A stretch of 64,000 nucleotides of DNA from Eubacteriales bacterium (GCA_029974035.1 JARKQG010000122.1:14921-78920); one strand, 5' to 3'. Counted from the first letter of the stretch, positions 52,808 through 61,722 are shown. Numbers and translations: made by a program. The notes: a model not told the origin generated them from the letters alone.

Positions 52808-54532
52808 ATGTTCAGGCGCTTTTTTGTCTACTTTGACCGGTACCGGAAATACCTCTACGGCAGCGTCGTCTGCGTCGTGCTGGAGACGGCCTTCGAGCTG
52901 GTGATCCCCATGATCATGGCGTCCATCATCGATGTGGGCGTGACCAGCCGGGACGGGCGGTACGTGCTGACGCATAGCCTTTTCATGGTGGCCTGCGCGC
53001 TGGTGAGCCTTGTCCTGGGGCTGATGTACGCCCGGTTCGCGGCGCTGGCGGGGCAGGGCTTTGGCGCGGAGCTGCGCAAGGCGGAGTACAAAAAGGTGCA
53101 GGCGCTGTCCTTTGCCGGCCTGGATCATTTTGGCACGCCCTCCCTCATCACCCGGCTCACCGGCGATGTCACCATCCTGCAAAACGCCATCGTCAACGGC
53201 ATCCGCCCGCTGGTGCGCGGCCCGGTGATGCTGGCGTTGGCGCTTATGATGACGCTGATCATCAGCCCCCGGCTGGCGGTGGTGTTTCTGGTGGCCATCC
53301 CGGTGCTGGCGGCGGCGCTTGTCGCCATCCTTCTGAAGCTGCGCCCCATGTACGGCGGCATGCAAAGGGCGCTGGACCGGGTCAACGCCGTCGTCCAGGA
53401 AAACCTGATCGCCATCCGCACGGTGAAGTCCTACGTCAAGGGGGACAGCGAGCGGCAGAAGTTCGGCGAGGTCAACGAGGCGTTCCGGGCGTCCTCCGAG
53501 GGCGCGTTCCACTACGCGGTGATGAATATGCCGGCCTTCCAGCTGGTCATGTACGCCACGATCCTGCTGATCCTGTGGTTTGGCGGCGGCTTTATCCAGA
53601 CCGGCACCATGCAGGTGGGCCAGCTGACCGGGTTTCTCAGCTATGTGCTGCAGATTTTGAATTCGCTGATGATGATCTCCAGCGTGTTTCTGATGCTCAG
53701 CCGGTCCATGACGTCCGCCGGCCGCATCCTGGAGGTGCTGGACGAGCCGGAGACCATCGTGGACGGCCCCTGGGGCGGCCGCGTGGCGCGGGGGGACATT
53801 GCCTTTGAGCACGTCTTCTTCAAGTACCGGGAGACGGCACGGGCGTTCGTGCTGTCGGACATCTGTCTTGAGATCCGCGCGGGCGAAACGGTGGGTATCA
53901 TCGGCGGCACGGGGGCGGCCAAGTCCTCTCTGGTGCAGCTGATTCCCCGGCTGTACGATGTATCGCGGGGCAGCCTCAAGGTGGACGGCCGCGACGTGCG
54001 CGATTACGCCGTCGCCCATCTGCGGGACGCCGTGGGCATGGTGCTGCAGAAGAACACGCTCTTTTCCGGCACCATCCGCGAAAACCTTTTGTGGGGCAAC
54101 GAGCACGCCACCCAGGACGAGCTGGACTGGGCCTGCCGCATCGCCTGCGCGGACGAATTCCTCTCGAAGCTGCCGGAGGGCTACGATACGGACCTGGGCC
54201 AGGGCGGCGTGAATGTGTCCGGCGGGCAGAAGCAGCGGCTGTGCATCGCCCGGGCGCTTCTCAAGCGCCCCCGGGTGCTGATCCTGGACGATTCCACCAG
54301 CGCGGTGGACACCGCCACCGAATCGACGATCCGCGCCCGCCTTCAGGCCGAGCTCGGGGATGTGACCAAGATCATCATCACTCAGCGGATCAGCGCCATC
54401 GAGCACGCCGATAAGATCATCGTGCTGGAGGGCGGCAGGATTACCGCCACGGGGACCCACCGGGAGCTGCTGGGGAAGAGCGACGTCTACCGGGACATCT
54501 GCGCGCTGCAGCGGAAGGGGGCGATGGCATGA
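52808..54532 (+). CDS. ABC exporter half-transporter with degenerate catalytic site (heterodimer subunit 1)
   Basis: This 574-aa type IV ABC exporter has six helices in the first ~310 residues, then a nucleotide-binding domain. Walker A is GGTGAAKSS (K372), the signature is VSGGQKQR, and Walker B ends LDDSTS, so the usual catalytic Glu is Asp495. This Glu-to-Asp change marks the non-catalytic subunit of heterodimeric exporters such as TM287/288, and the next gene encodes the canonical partner. ATG 52808 follows GGAGGGG. The exported substrate is unknown. Confidence 0.9.
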   Translation: MFRRFFVYFDRYRKYLYGSVVCVVLETAFELVIPMIMASIIDVGVTSRDGRYVLTHSLFMVACALVSLVLGLMYARFAALAGQGFGAELRKAEYKKVQALSFAGLDHFGTPSLITRLTGDVTILQNAIVNGIRPLVRGPVMLALALMMTLIISPRLAVVFLVAIPVLAAALVAILLKLRPMYGGMQRALDRVNAVVQENLIAIRTVKSYVKGDSERQKFGEVNEAFRASSEGAFHYAVMNMPAFQLVMYATILLILWFGGGFIQTGTMQVGQLTGFLSYVLQILNSLMMISSVFLMLSRSMTSAGRILEVLDEPETIVDGPWGGRVARGDIAFEHVFFKYRETARAFVLSDICLEIRAGETVGIIGGTGAAKSSLVQLIPRLYDVSRGSLKVDGRDVRDYAVAHLRDAVGMVLQKNTLFSGTIRENLLWGNEHATQDELDWACRIACADEFLSKLPEGYDTDLGQGGVNVSGGQKQRLCIARALLKRPRVLILDDSTSAVDTATESTIRARLQAELGDVTKIIITQRISAIEHADKIIVLEGGRITATGTHRELLGKSDVYRDICALQRKGAMA

Positions 54533-56397
54533 TGGGGCGCGCCAGGGGCGCATCGCGCGAGCGGCCCCGGGATATCCGAAAGCCGCTGCGGCTCATGTGG
54601 CGGTACACGCGGGGGCACCTGCCCGCGCTTTCGGTCATCGCGCTGATGGTGGTTGTCAGCGCGGGGGCCAACGTGTTCGGCACGTATCTTCTGAAGCCCG
54701 CGGTGAACGATTACATCCTGCCGGGGGACATCCCCGGGCTGGCGCGGTTCCTCGCGTTCATGGGCGCGGTGTACCTGGTCGGCGTGGTCGCCTCCTATGG
54801 CTACACCCAGATGATGGTGAAGGTGGCGCAGCGGATTATCCGGGAGATCCGGGACGATCTCTTCGGCAAGCTGCAGAAGCTGCCCATCCGCTTTTTTGAC
54901 GAGAGAACCCACGGCGAGCTGATGAGCCGCTTCACAAACGACATCGATACCATCGCCGAGGCCTTCAACAACAGCTTCACCGTGCTGATCCAGAGCTTCG
55001 TGGTCATCACCGGCACGGTGTTGGCGATGCTGCTGCTCAATATCCGGCTGACCGCGGTGGTGATGGTCACCTTTGTGGGCATGTACCTGTTCATCCGCGC
55101 CAGCGGCCGGAAGAGCCGCGTCTACTTTGCCCGGCAGCAGCAGCACATGGGCAGCCTCAACGGATTTCTGGAGGAGATGGTGGAGGGCCAGAAGGTGGTC
55201 AAGGTCTTTGGCCACGAGGGAAAGGACTTTGAGGAATTCGAGCGCCGCAACGAACGGCTGAGGGACGCCGCCGCCAGCGCGATGACCTATTCGGGCACGC
55301 TGATCCCGGTGGTGGTCAGCATCTCCTACTTCAACTACGCCCTCGCCGCCTGCGTCGGCGCGTTTTTCGCCATCGCCGGCATGGTGGACCTGGGCGGCCT
55401 GACGTCCTTTCTGGTGTACGTGCGCCAGACGGCCATGCCCGTCAACCAGTTCTCGCAACAGGTGAACTTTATCATGGCGGCGCTGTCCGGCGCGGAGCGG
55501 ATCTACGAAATCATGGAAGAGCCGGAGGAACTGGACAGGGGCACCGTGACCCTGACCCGCGCCGAGCCGGGGCCGGACGGCGCGCTGCGCCCCTGCGACG
55601 CGCCCTGCGGCGGCTGGGCGTGGCGGCGGAGCGCGCCCGGCGGGGAAGCAGCGCTGGTGCCGCTCCGGGGCGACGTGCGCTTTCATCACGTGACGTTTGG
55701 CTACAAGCCGGGCCGCCCCGTCCTGAAGGGGGTGGACCTGTACGCCAAGCCCGGCCAGAAGATCGCCTTCGTGGGTTCCACCGGGGCGGGCAAGACCACC
55801 GTCGCCAACCTGATCAACCGCTTCTACGATGTGACCGGCGGCAGCATCATCTACGACGGCATCGACATCCGCGACATCAAAAAGGACGACCTCCGGCGCT
55901 CCGTCGCCGTGGTGCTGCAGGATACGAACCTGTTCACCGGTACGATCGCCGAGAACATCGCCTACGGCAACCCCTGCGCCGACCGGGCCGCCATCGAGGA
56001 AGCGGCGCGGCTGGCCAACGCGGATTCCTTCATCCGGCGCCTGCCGGACGGCTACGATACGATGCTCACCGGCAACGGAGCCAACCTGAGCCAGGGGCAG
56101 CGGCAGCTGCTCGCCATCGCCCGGGCCGCGGTTTCCGACCCGCCGGTGCTGATCCTGGACGAGGCTACCAGCTCCGTGGACACCCACACCGAAAAGCTGA
56201 TCGAAACGGGTATGGACCGGCTGATGGAGAATCGGACCGTGTTTGTAATCGCCCACAGGCTCTCCACGGTCCGCAACGCCAAGGCGATCATCGTGATGGA
56301 GAACGGCGAGATCCTAGAGCGCGGCAGCCACGAGGAACTGGTGCACCTCAAGGGGCGGTACTACCAGCTGTACACCGGGCAGTACGAGCTGTCCTGA
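54529..56397 (+). CDS. ABC exporter half-transporter (heterodimer subunit 2, canonical site)
   Basis: This 622-aa exporter subunit has a transmembrane domain (about residues 30-320) and a nucleotide-binding domain with Walker A GSTGAGKTT, signature LSQGQRQ and Walker B LDEATSS (Glu545 intact). Between the two lies an unusual 45-50 residue linker rich in Pro, Gly and Arg with a CDAPCGG segment. ATG 54529 overlaps the previous stop (ATGA), which supports obligate pairing with subunit 1. Confidence 0.92.
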   Translation: MMGRARGASRERPRDIRKPLRLMWRYTRGHLPALSVIALMVVVSAGANVFGTYLLKPAVNDYILPGDIPGLARFLAFMGAVYLVGVVASYGYTQMMVKVAQRIIREIRDDLFGKLQKLPIRFFDERTHGELMSRFTNDIDTIAEAFNNSFTVLIQSFVVITGTVLAMLLLNIRLTAVVMVTFVGMYLFIRASGRKSRVYFARQQQHMGSLNGFLEEMVEGQKVVKVFGHEGKDFEEFERRNERLRDAAASAMTYSGTLIPVVVSISYFNYALAACVGAFFAIAGMVDLGGLTSFLVYVRQTAMPVNQFSQQVNFIMAALSGAERIYEIMEEPEELDRGTVTLTRAEPGPDGALRPCDAPCGGWAWRRSAPGGEAALVPLRGDVRFHHVTFGYKPGRPVLKGVDLYAKPGQKIAFVGSTGAGKTTVANLINRFYDVTGGSIIYDGIDIRDIKKDDLRRSVAVVLQDTNLFTGTIAENIAYGNPCADRAAIEEAARLANADSFIRRLPDGYDTMLTGNGANLSQGQRQLLAIARAAVSDPPVLILDEATSSVDTHTEKLIETGMDRLMENRTVFVIAHRLSTVRNAKAIIVMENGEILERGSHEELVHLKGRYYQLYTGQYELS

Positions 56398-56502
56398 CGG
56401 ACTGCGCCCGCGGGCCGTTCGGCGCCGCAGGCACAAAAACGCCCGATGCGGAAAAGCGGCGCGGCAGACCGTGCGATTTGAATTTTCTGCCGCGAAAATG
56501 GC

Positions 56503-56531
56503 TTGACAAGAAGCATTCGATACGATATAAT
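56503..56531 (+). promoter_or_regulatory. consensus promoter of tRNA-Val
   Basis: -35 TTGACA (56503-56508), 17 bases, -10 TATAAT (56526-56531), 12 bases before the tRNA 5' end. Confidence 0.9.
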
Positions 56532-56543
56532 AGTCAGGCATTC

Positions 56544-56620
56544 GGGGTTATAGCTCAGTTGGTTAGAGCGTTACGTTGACATCGTAAAGGTCGATGGTTC
56601 GAGCCCATTTAACCCCACCA
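56544..56620 (+). tRNA. tRNA-Val (anticodon GAC)
   Basis: The 77-base cloverleaf includes an encoded CCA. Acceptor arms GGGGTTA/TAACCCC pair fully, the D arm is GCTC...GAGC, the anticodon stem is TTACG/CGTAA around loop TTGACAT (anticodon GAC), and the T arm carries GGTTCGAGCC. GAC reads valine GUC/GUU codons. Confidence 0.95.
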
Positions 56621-56643
56621 TGTATACCGACATTAGTTGGTGC

Positions 56644-56675
56644 AAAAAAGCTCACCGGTTGCGGTGGGCTTTTTT
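56644..56675 (+). terminator. intrinsic terminator after tRNA-Val
   Basis: An AAAAAAGC(T)CACCG/CGGTG(G)GCTTTTTT hairpin begins 24 bases after the tRNA and ends in six T residues. Confidence 0.88.
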
Positions 56676-56999
56676 GTTTGCCTGCAAATCTCCCTTGAAG
56701 TACCGGCTTTCAGCGCCTTTTTTGCAGGAGTACACGGATGGGCACGCAGGCGGGAATTTGACGTTCGCGGGCGGCAGAAAAATGCGCCTTGCGGGCACTC
56801 AAAAATACACGATCTCCAAAGGCTCCCGTGTAATCGTGCAATGATGCACCCACCTCTGCGGAGTGAAAAGTCCGGTGCGTAGCTGAATTTCTAGGTTTGG
56901 CTTACTTAGTGCTCCCCCTCGTGGCCGCCATACCCCTCCCACGGCTATTTGAAGGTATCCGCGCCCTCCAAATTTTCTTTGTAAAAATCGCATTTTATA
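56676..56999. other. non-coding stretch between tRNA-Val and the ars promoter
   Basis: I see no convincing gene here: only short frames without ribosome sites. It contains a loose inverted repeat (CCTGCAAA near 56680 with TTTGCAGG near 56725) and a small dyad GTGCA-ATGA-TGCAC (56837-56850). Base composition is lower in G+C than to the left. It may be the scarred edge of a transferred segment next to the tRNA. Confidence 0.4.
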
Positions 57000-57028
57000 T
57001 TGACGTTTTTCGATTTGGCGCATATAAT
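57000..57028 (+). promoter_or_regulatory. promoter of the ars operon
   Basis: -35 TTGACG (57000-57005), 17 bases, -10 TATAAT (57023-57028). Confidence 0.8.
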
Positions 57029-57030
57029 GC

Positions 57031-57054
57031 TCATATCGAAGTTCCTAGATTTGA
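57031..57054 (+). promoter_or_regulatory. putative ArsR operator
   Basis: An imperfect dyad, TCATATC and GATTTGA separated by ten bases (six of seven positions pair), lies just downstream of the -10 and before arsR, the usual site for ArsR autorepression. Confidence 0.5.
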
Positions 57055-57069
57055 GGTGAAGGTATCGGT

Positions 57070-57408
57070 ATGGAGTATTACTTGGAGAACACGAAGGTGT
57101 TCAAAGCGCTGGGCGATCCAAAGCGGGCCATGATCGTGGATATGCTCTCCTGCGGCGAGCTGTGCGCTTGCATGATCCTGGAGAAGTTTGACATGTCGCA
57201 ATCCACGCTGTCCCACCACATGAAGATTCTGTGCGAATGCGGGCTTGTCAAAGGTAGAGAGGAAGGCAAATGGACGTACTACTCGCTGAACGAGGAAGCC
57301 ATTGATAAGGCAAAGGGGTTCTTACACGCAATCACCTCAGACAAAGATGGCTGCATCTGTAAGGAAAAGAAACCTATTCAATGTGAAGGGTGTGATCAGA
57401 ATGTCTAA
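57070..57408 (+). CDS. arsR: ArsR/SmtB-family arsenite-responsive repressor
   Basis: This 112-aa winged-helix repressor has the DNA-recognition segment MSQSTLSHHMKILCECGLV (about residues 43-61) and, before it, the As(III)-sensing ELCAC motif (ELCxC). The C-terminal tail has further cysteines (CICKEK, CEGCDQ). Arsenite binding should release the operon. GAGGTGAAGG lies before the ATG. The stop overlaps the next gene. Confidence 0.93.
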   Translation: MEYYLENTKVFKALGDPKRAMIVDMLSCGELCACMILEKFDMSQSTLSHHMKILCECGLVKGREEGKWTYYSLNEEAIDKAKGFLHAITSDKDGCICKEKKPIQCEGCDQNV

Positions 57409-57931
57409 ATGCTGTTGCCCCACCGAGAATTGCTGCGGGACGCCCCAGCCGAAGAAACCGATTGTCATTGACTTCCTGTATCTGGACACGACGGTTTGCG
57501 GCAGGTGCCAAGACACGGAAGCGGCCCTGGGCGAAGCGGTTTCCAGCGTTGCCGTCGTGCTGGACGCTGCCGGGTTTGCGGTCACGGTCAACAAGGTGAA
57601 CATCGTGACGCGGGAGCTGGCCATCCAGCATCGGTTTGTCAGTTCGCCCACCATCCGCGTGAACGGGAACGACATTGCCGTGGAGTTGAAAGAGTCGGTT
57701 TGCGAGGACTGCGGGGAGCTTTGCGGCGATACCGTGGACTGCCGCGTATGGGTTTACAACGGCGTCGAATATACGGCTCCGCCCAAGGAACTGATCGTGA
57801 ACGCCATCCTGCGGGAGGTGTATAGCCCCACGCAAGGCGAGCTGAAACGCGAGCCCTATCAGCTTCCCAAGAACCTGGAAACCTACTTCATCGCCAAGGC
57901 GCGCAAAGATGCGGCGGGTGACACAAAGTGA
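57401..57931 (+). CDS. DUF2703 domain protein (cysteine-rich, ars operon)
   Basis: This 176-aa protein starts with a cysteine cluster (MSKCCCPTENCCG) followed by a thioredoxin-like DUF2703 domain: IDFLYLDTTVCGRC (CxxC, about residue 33), SSPTIRVNGNDIA (cis-Pro-like region) and CEDCGELCG. A thiol-exchange or arsenic-binding role fits the family's frequent location in ars operons but is not proven. The ATG overlaps the arsR stop by eight bases, and its stop overlaps the acr3 GTG start. Confidence 0.85.
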   Translation: MSKCCCPTENCCGTPQPKKPIVIDFLYLDTTVCGRCQDTEAALGEAVSSVAVVLDAAGFAVTVNKVNIVTRELAIQHRFVSSPTIRVNGNDIAVELKESVCEDCGELCGDTVDCRVWVYNGVEYTAPPKELIVNAILREVYSPTQGELKREPYQLPKNLETYFIAKARKDAAGDTK

Positions 57932-58992
57932 GCGAGCAAAAAGCGCAGGGCATCGGTTTCTTCGAGAAGTATCTGACGGTGTGGGTCATTCTCTGCATGG
58001 CGGCGGGAATTCTGATCGGGAAATTCCTGCCCGGCATTCCGGCGATTTTGGAGAGGCTGCAATACGCGGGCCAAAACCTGCCCATCGCCGTGCTCATCTG
58101 GATCATGATCTACCCCATGATGATGAAGATCGATTTTCAATCCATCAAGAACGTGGGGAAGCATCCCTCCGGCATCCTGATCTCCAGCGGCAGCAGTTGG
58201 ATTATCAAGCCCTTCCTCATGTTTGGGCTGGCGGCCTTGTTTTTCAAGGTCATCTTCCGCGCCTTCATCCCGGAAGGGCTCGCGCAGGACTTTGTAACAG
58301 GGGCTGTATTGCTGGGTGTTGCGCCCTGTACTGCGATGGTGTTCGTGTGGAGCAACCTCACGAAAGGCGACCCGGCGCACACGCTCGTGCAGGTTTCGGT
58401 CAACGACCTTCTGATCCTCGTGCTGTTTGTGCCGCTGGTGCAATTCCTGCTGGGGGTAAATGGCGTCAGCATTCCGTGGGATATGCTCGTCTTTTCCATC
58501 ATCCTGTTCGTCGTGATTCCGCTGGCAGGCGGCGCGCTCACGCGCTTCCTGATGATCCGCAAAAAGGGCGAGCAATACTTCAACGAAAAGTTCGTCCCCA
58601 GGTTCGACGGCATCACGACGATGGGGCTACTGCTGACCCTGATTATCATCTTCTCCTTCCAAGGGAACATCATCTTGGAGCAGCCATTCTATGTCTTGCT
58701 GATCGCGATACCGCTGATCTTGCAAAACGTGATCTCTGCCAACCTCACCTATCAAGTCTGCCGCTGGACGAAGCAGCCGCACAACATTGCGGCTCCCGCC
58801 TCGCTGATTGCTGCATCGGACTTCTTTGAATTGTCGGTGGCGGTGGCCATCGCACTGTTCGGCCCCGAATCCCCGGTCGTTCTCGCCTGCACAGTGGGCG
58901 TGCTTACAGAGGTTCCCGTGATGCTGCTGCTCGTTCGGTTCATCAACAAGACCAAGCATTGGTTTCCCCAACCGATAGCTGACAACAAATAA
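57928..58992 (+). CDS. acr3: ACR3-family arsenite efflux permease
   Basis: This 354-aa membrane protein with about ten helices has family segments GVAPCTAMVFVWSNLTKGDP (helix 4, with the conserved Cys) and a late VAIALFGPESP region (helix 9, conserved Glu). It expels As(III), and with ArsA could form an ATP-driven pump. The start is a GTG overlapping the previous stop. Some databases call this arsB, but it is ACR3, not the E. coli ArsB type. Confidence 0.93.
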   Translation: MSEQKAQGIGFFEKYLTVWVILCMAAGILIGKFLPGIPAILERLQYAGQNLPIAVLIWIMIYPMMMKIDFQSIKNVGKHPSGILISSGSSWIIKPFLMFGLAALFFKVIFRAFIPEGLAQDFVTGAVLLGVAPCTAMVFVWSNLTKGDPAHTLVQVSVNDLLILVLFVPLVQFLLGVNGVSIPWDMLVFSIILFVVIPLAGGALTRFLMIRKKGEQYFNEKFVPRFDGITTMGLLLTLIIIFSFQGNIILEQPFYVLLIAIPLILQNVISANLTYQVCRWTKQPHNIAAPASLIAASDFFELSVAVAIALFGPESPVVLACTVGVLTEVPVMLLLVRFINKTKHWFPQPIADNK

Positions 58993-59015
58993 ATAGATTG
59001 AAGGAGTTGTCCACG

Positions 59016-59393
59016 ATGAAAAAGATGAAGATATTTGAACCCGCCATGTGCTGCCCGACCGGTCTGTGTGGCGTGGGCGTAGACCCGGAACTGCTTCGTA
59101 TCTCTACGGTGCTGGACACATTGAAAAAGAACGGCGTGGCCGTGGATCGCTTCAACCTCAGCAGCGCCCCAGCGGAATTCATCACCGACCCGGTCATCAA
59201 CGCCTACATCAACGCCAAGGGTACGGAAGGTTTGCCGGCCGTGATGGTTGATGGCAAGATCGTGATCGAGGGCAGATACCCCACCAACGAGGAATTTACG
59301 GCGTTGCTCGACCTGCCCGCCGACCTGCTGGGGAAGCCCGCGGAGAAGGCAAAAGGAAGCGGCGGATGCTGCTGCAAAGGGAGTTGCTGCTGA
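59016..59393 (+). CDS. arsD: arsenite metallochaperone ArsD
   Basis: This 125-aa protein with the thioredoxin-like ArsD fold keeps the arsenite-binding cysteines near the start (EPAMCCPTGLCG: Cys pair plus third Cys) and ends in a cysteine-rich tail (GGCCCKGSCC). It hands As(III) to ArsA. ATG 59016 follows AAGGAG; an ATG six codons earlier is less likely. ArsA starts two bases after its stop. Confidence 0.93.
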   Translation: MKKMKIFEPAMCCPTGLCGVGVDPELLRISTVLDTLKKNGVAVDRFNLSSAPAEFITDPVINAYINAKGTEGLPAVMVDGKIVIEGRYPTNEEFTALLDLPADLLGKPAEKAKGSGGCCCKGSCC

Positions 59394-59394
59394 A

Positions 59395-61131
59395 ATGGAA
59401 TTGTTCGACCCAAGCAACATTAAACTGACAAAATACCTTTTCTATACTGGCAAGGGCGGCGTGGGCAAGACCAGCGTCGCCTGCGCCACTGCAGTATCGC
59501 TGGCGGACGGCGGAAAGAAGGTGCTGCTGATCAGCACCGACCCCGCCTCCAACCTGCAGGACGTATTCTCAATGGAGTTGACCAACAAAGGGACGCCCAT
59601 CCCCGGCGTGCCGAATCTGGCGGTGGCGAACCTCGACCCCATCCAGGCCGCCGCCGAGTACCGGGAGAGCGTGATCGCGCCCTATCGGGGCAAACTGCCC
59701 GCGTCGGTCATCGCCAACATGGAGGAACAGCTTTCCGGCTCCTGCACTATCGAGATTGCGGCGTTCAACGAGTTTTCCGGCTTCATCACCGACGAGACGG
59801 TTCAGCGGGAATACGACCACATTATCTTCGACACCGCCCCTACGGGCCACACGCTTCGGATGCTCCAGCTTCCGTCCGCATGGAGCAATTTCATCAGCGA
59901 GAGCACCCACGGCGCGTCCTGCCTGGGCCAGCTCTCGGGCCTCGAGAGCAAGAAGGCCATCTACAAGCATGCGGTGGTAACGCTGGCGGACGGCAGCCTC
60001 ACCACGCTGATCCTCGTCACCCGCCCGGAAACCGCACCGTTCAAGGAAGCGGAGCGGGCCTCCGGCGAACTCTCCGCGCTGGGCATCGATAATCAGATGC
60101 TGGTTGTCAACGGCGTGCTGACGGAGCACAGCGACACTCTATCCTCCAGCCTGTATGAGAAACAGCAGGCCGCCCTTGACGCGATGCCGGAGGGCCTGCG
60201 GGCCTTCGCTCGCTACATGGTTCCGCTGCGTGCCTACAACGTCACGGGACTGGAGAATGTGCGCGCTCTGCTGAATACCGACCATGTGACCGCCCATGCG
60301 CAGGCGCTAAACGCCATGCACATCCCTACGCTGAACGACGTAATCGACGAACTGGTGGCGGAGGGCAAGCGCGTCCTCTTTACAATGGGCAAGGGCGGCG
60401 TGGGCAAGACCACCATCGCCGCCGCCGTGGCGCTGGGCCTGGCCAAGCGCGGCAAGAAAGTTCACCTCACTACCACCGATCCCGCCGCGCACCTGAAATT
60501 CGTGCTGGACGAAAGCAGCGTCATCTCCATGAGCCATATCGACGAGGCCGAGGAATTGAAGAAGTACCAGAATGAGGTGCTTTCCAAAGCCCGCGCGTCG
60601 GGCATGAGCGACGAGGACATCGCCTATGTGGAGGAAGACCTGCGCTCCCCCTGCACGCAGGAGATCGCCGTGTTCCGCGCCTTTGCGGAGATCGTGGAAA
60701 GGGCCGACGATCAGGTGGTGGTAATCGACACCGCGCCCACCGGTCACACGCTGCTGTTGCTAGAATCCACGCGGAGCTATAACCACGAGATCCAGCGCAC
60801 CAAGGGCGAGATCCCCGAATCGGTAGCGCGGCTGCTGCCGAGACTGAAATCTGATGAAACCGAAGTGCTCATCGTGACGCTGCCGGAGGCGACGCCCGTC
60901 TACGAGGCGTTGCGGCTGGAGGACGATTTGAAGCGGGCGGGCATCGCCGCAAAATGGTGGATCGTCAATCAGTCCCTGTATGGGTTGAACACCACCAACC
61001 CAACGCTGGCGGCAAAGTCGGCGGGTGAAGTGGAATGGCTCAACCGTATCGATGAACACGCAGGCGGCAAATTCGCGCTGATCGCGTGGAGCGCCGGGGA
61101 AATCAAGGGCGAGCGCCTACTGGCGCTGTAA
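59395..61131 (+). CDS. arsA: arsenite-stimulated ATPase ArsA
   Basis: This 578-aa protein has two homologous ATPase halves, each with a deviant Walker A GKGGVGKT (near residues 17 and 333), DTAPTGHT switch segments and a linker. The metalloid-site cysteines are in SGSCTIE and HGASCLGQ (first half) and RSPCTQE (second half). It is the energising subunit for arsenite efflux, loaded by ArsD and coupled to the ACR3 permease. The gene lies two bases after arsD. Confidence 0.95.
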   Translation: MELFDPSNIKLTKYLFYTGKGGVGKTSVACATAVSLADGGKKVLLISTDPASNLQDVFSMELTNKGTPIPGVPNLAVANLDPIQAAAEYRESVIAPYRGKLPASVIANMEEQLSGSCTIEIAAFNEFSGFITDETVQREYDHIIFDTAPTGHTLRMLQLPSAWSNFISESTHGASCLGQLSGLESKKAIYKHAVVTLADGSLTTLILVTRPETAPFKEAERASGELSALGIDNQMLVVNGVLTEHSDTLSSSLYEKQQAALDAMPEGLRAFARYMVPLRAYNVTGLENVRALLNTDHVTAHAQALNAMHIPTLNDVIDELVAEGKRVLFTMGKGGVGKTTIAAAVALGLAKRGKKVHLTTTDPAAHLKFVLDESSVISMSHIDEAEELKKYQNEVLSKARASGMSDEDIAYVEEDLRSPCTQEIAVFRAFAEIVERADDQVVVIDTAPTGHTLLLLESTRSYNHEIQRTKGEIPESVARLLPRLKSDETEVLIVTLPEATPVYEALRLEDDLKRAGIAAKWWIVNQSLYGLNTTNPTLAAKSAGEVEWLNRIDEHAGGKFALIAWSAGEIKGERLLAL

Positions 61132-61141
61132 GGAGGTCAAG

Positions 61142-61552
61142 ATGACAAAGGTCGCGTTCATATGCGTACACAATTCTTGCCGCAGCCAGATCGCAGAGGC
61201 GCTGGGCCACCATCTTGCGGGAGATGTGTTCGAGAGCTATTCAGCGGGAACAGAAACCAAGCCGCAAATCAATCAAGATGCTGTGCGGCTGATGAAGCAG
61301 CTTTATGGAATTGACATGGAAGCCACGCAGCATAGCAAGCTCCTGTCGGACATCCCGCCCGTGGATATCGTGGTGACGATGGGTTGCAATGTCGAGTGCC
61401 CGTATCTTCCTTGCAAGCATCGGGAGGATTGGGGCTTGGACGATCCCTCTGGCAAGGGCGACGAGGCGTTCATTGAGGCGATCCGGCTGATTGATCATAA
61501 CATTCAATCCCTGAAAGGGCGGTTGGATACTCCCAGCAGATTACTGCCATAG
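61142..61552 (+). CDS. arsC: arsenate reductase ArsC, low-molecular-weight phosphatase (thioredoxin-type) family
   Basis: This 136-aa protein has the P-loop CVHNSCRS (CX5R, residues 8-15) and the redox cysteines in MGCNVECPYLPC. The DWGLDDPSG segment is typical of the Bacillus/Staphylococcus-type enzyme. It reduces As(V) to As(III) for export by ACR3. AAGGAGG precedes the ATG. It is the last gene of the operon, before a terminator. Confidence 0.95.
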   Translation: MTKVAFICVHNSCRSQIAEALGHHLAGDVFESYSAGTETKPQINQDAVRLMKQLYGIDMEATQHSKLLSDIPPVDIVVTMGCNVECPYLPCKHREDWGLDDPSGKGDEAFIEAIRLIDHNIQSLKGRLDTPSRLLP

Positions 61553-61567
61553 GAGAAATGGATCGAC

Positions 61568-61598
61568 CATAAAATCCGGCGCTATGCCGGATTTTATG
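61568..61598 (+). terminator. intrinsic terminator of the ars operon
   Basis: A perfect 13-bp stem CATAAAATCCGGC/GCCGGATTTTATG has a 5-base loop, and its 3' arm carries the T-run. Confidence 0.85.
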
Positions 61599-61722
61599 CT
61601 TTCGCTTAATTGCTTTCATCCTCCGTGGCTGCCACACCTTCTTGCTCTTACCCCTTGCGCGTGGGGTTAACCGAGCCTTTGCGCAACTTACATCCCATAA
61701 ACGCAACTTGCCTGCGAAACCA

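Noticed and set aside
52808..54532. The exporter subunit with a changed catalytic Glu as a decaying gene
   Set aside because: The Glu-to-Asp change is the normal mark of the non-catalytic half in heterodimeric exporters, the frame is intact, and the canonical partner overlaps it.
61661..61670. Ten-base match to the tRNA-Val 3' end, considered as an attachment site for an island
   Set aside because: It is in inverted orientation and only ten bases long; an integration repeat should be direct and longer.
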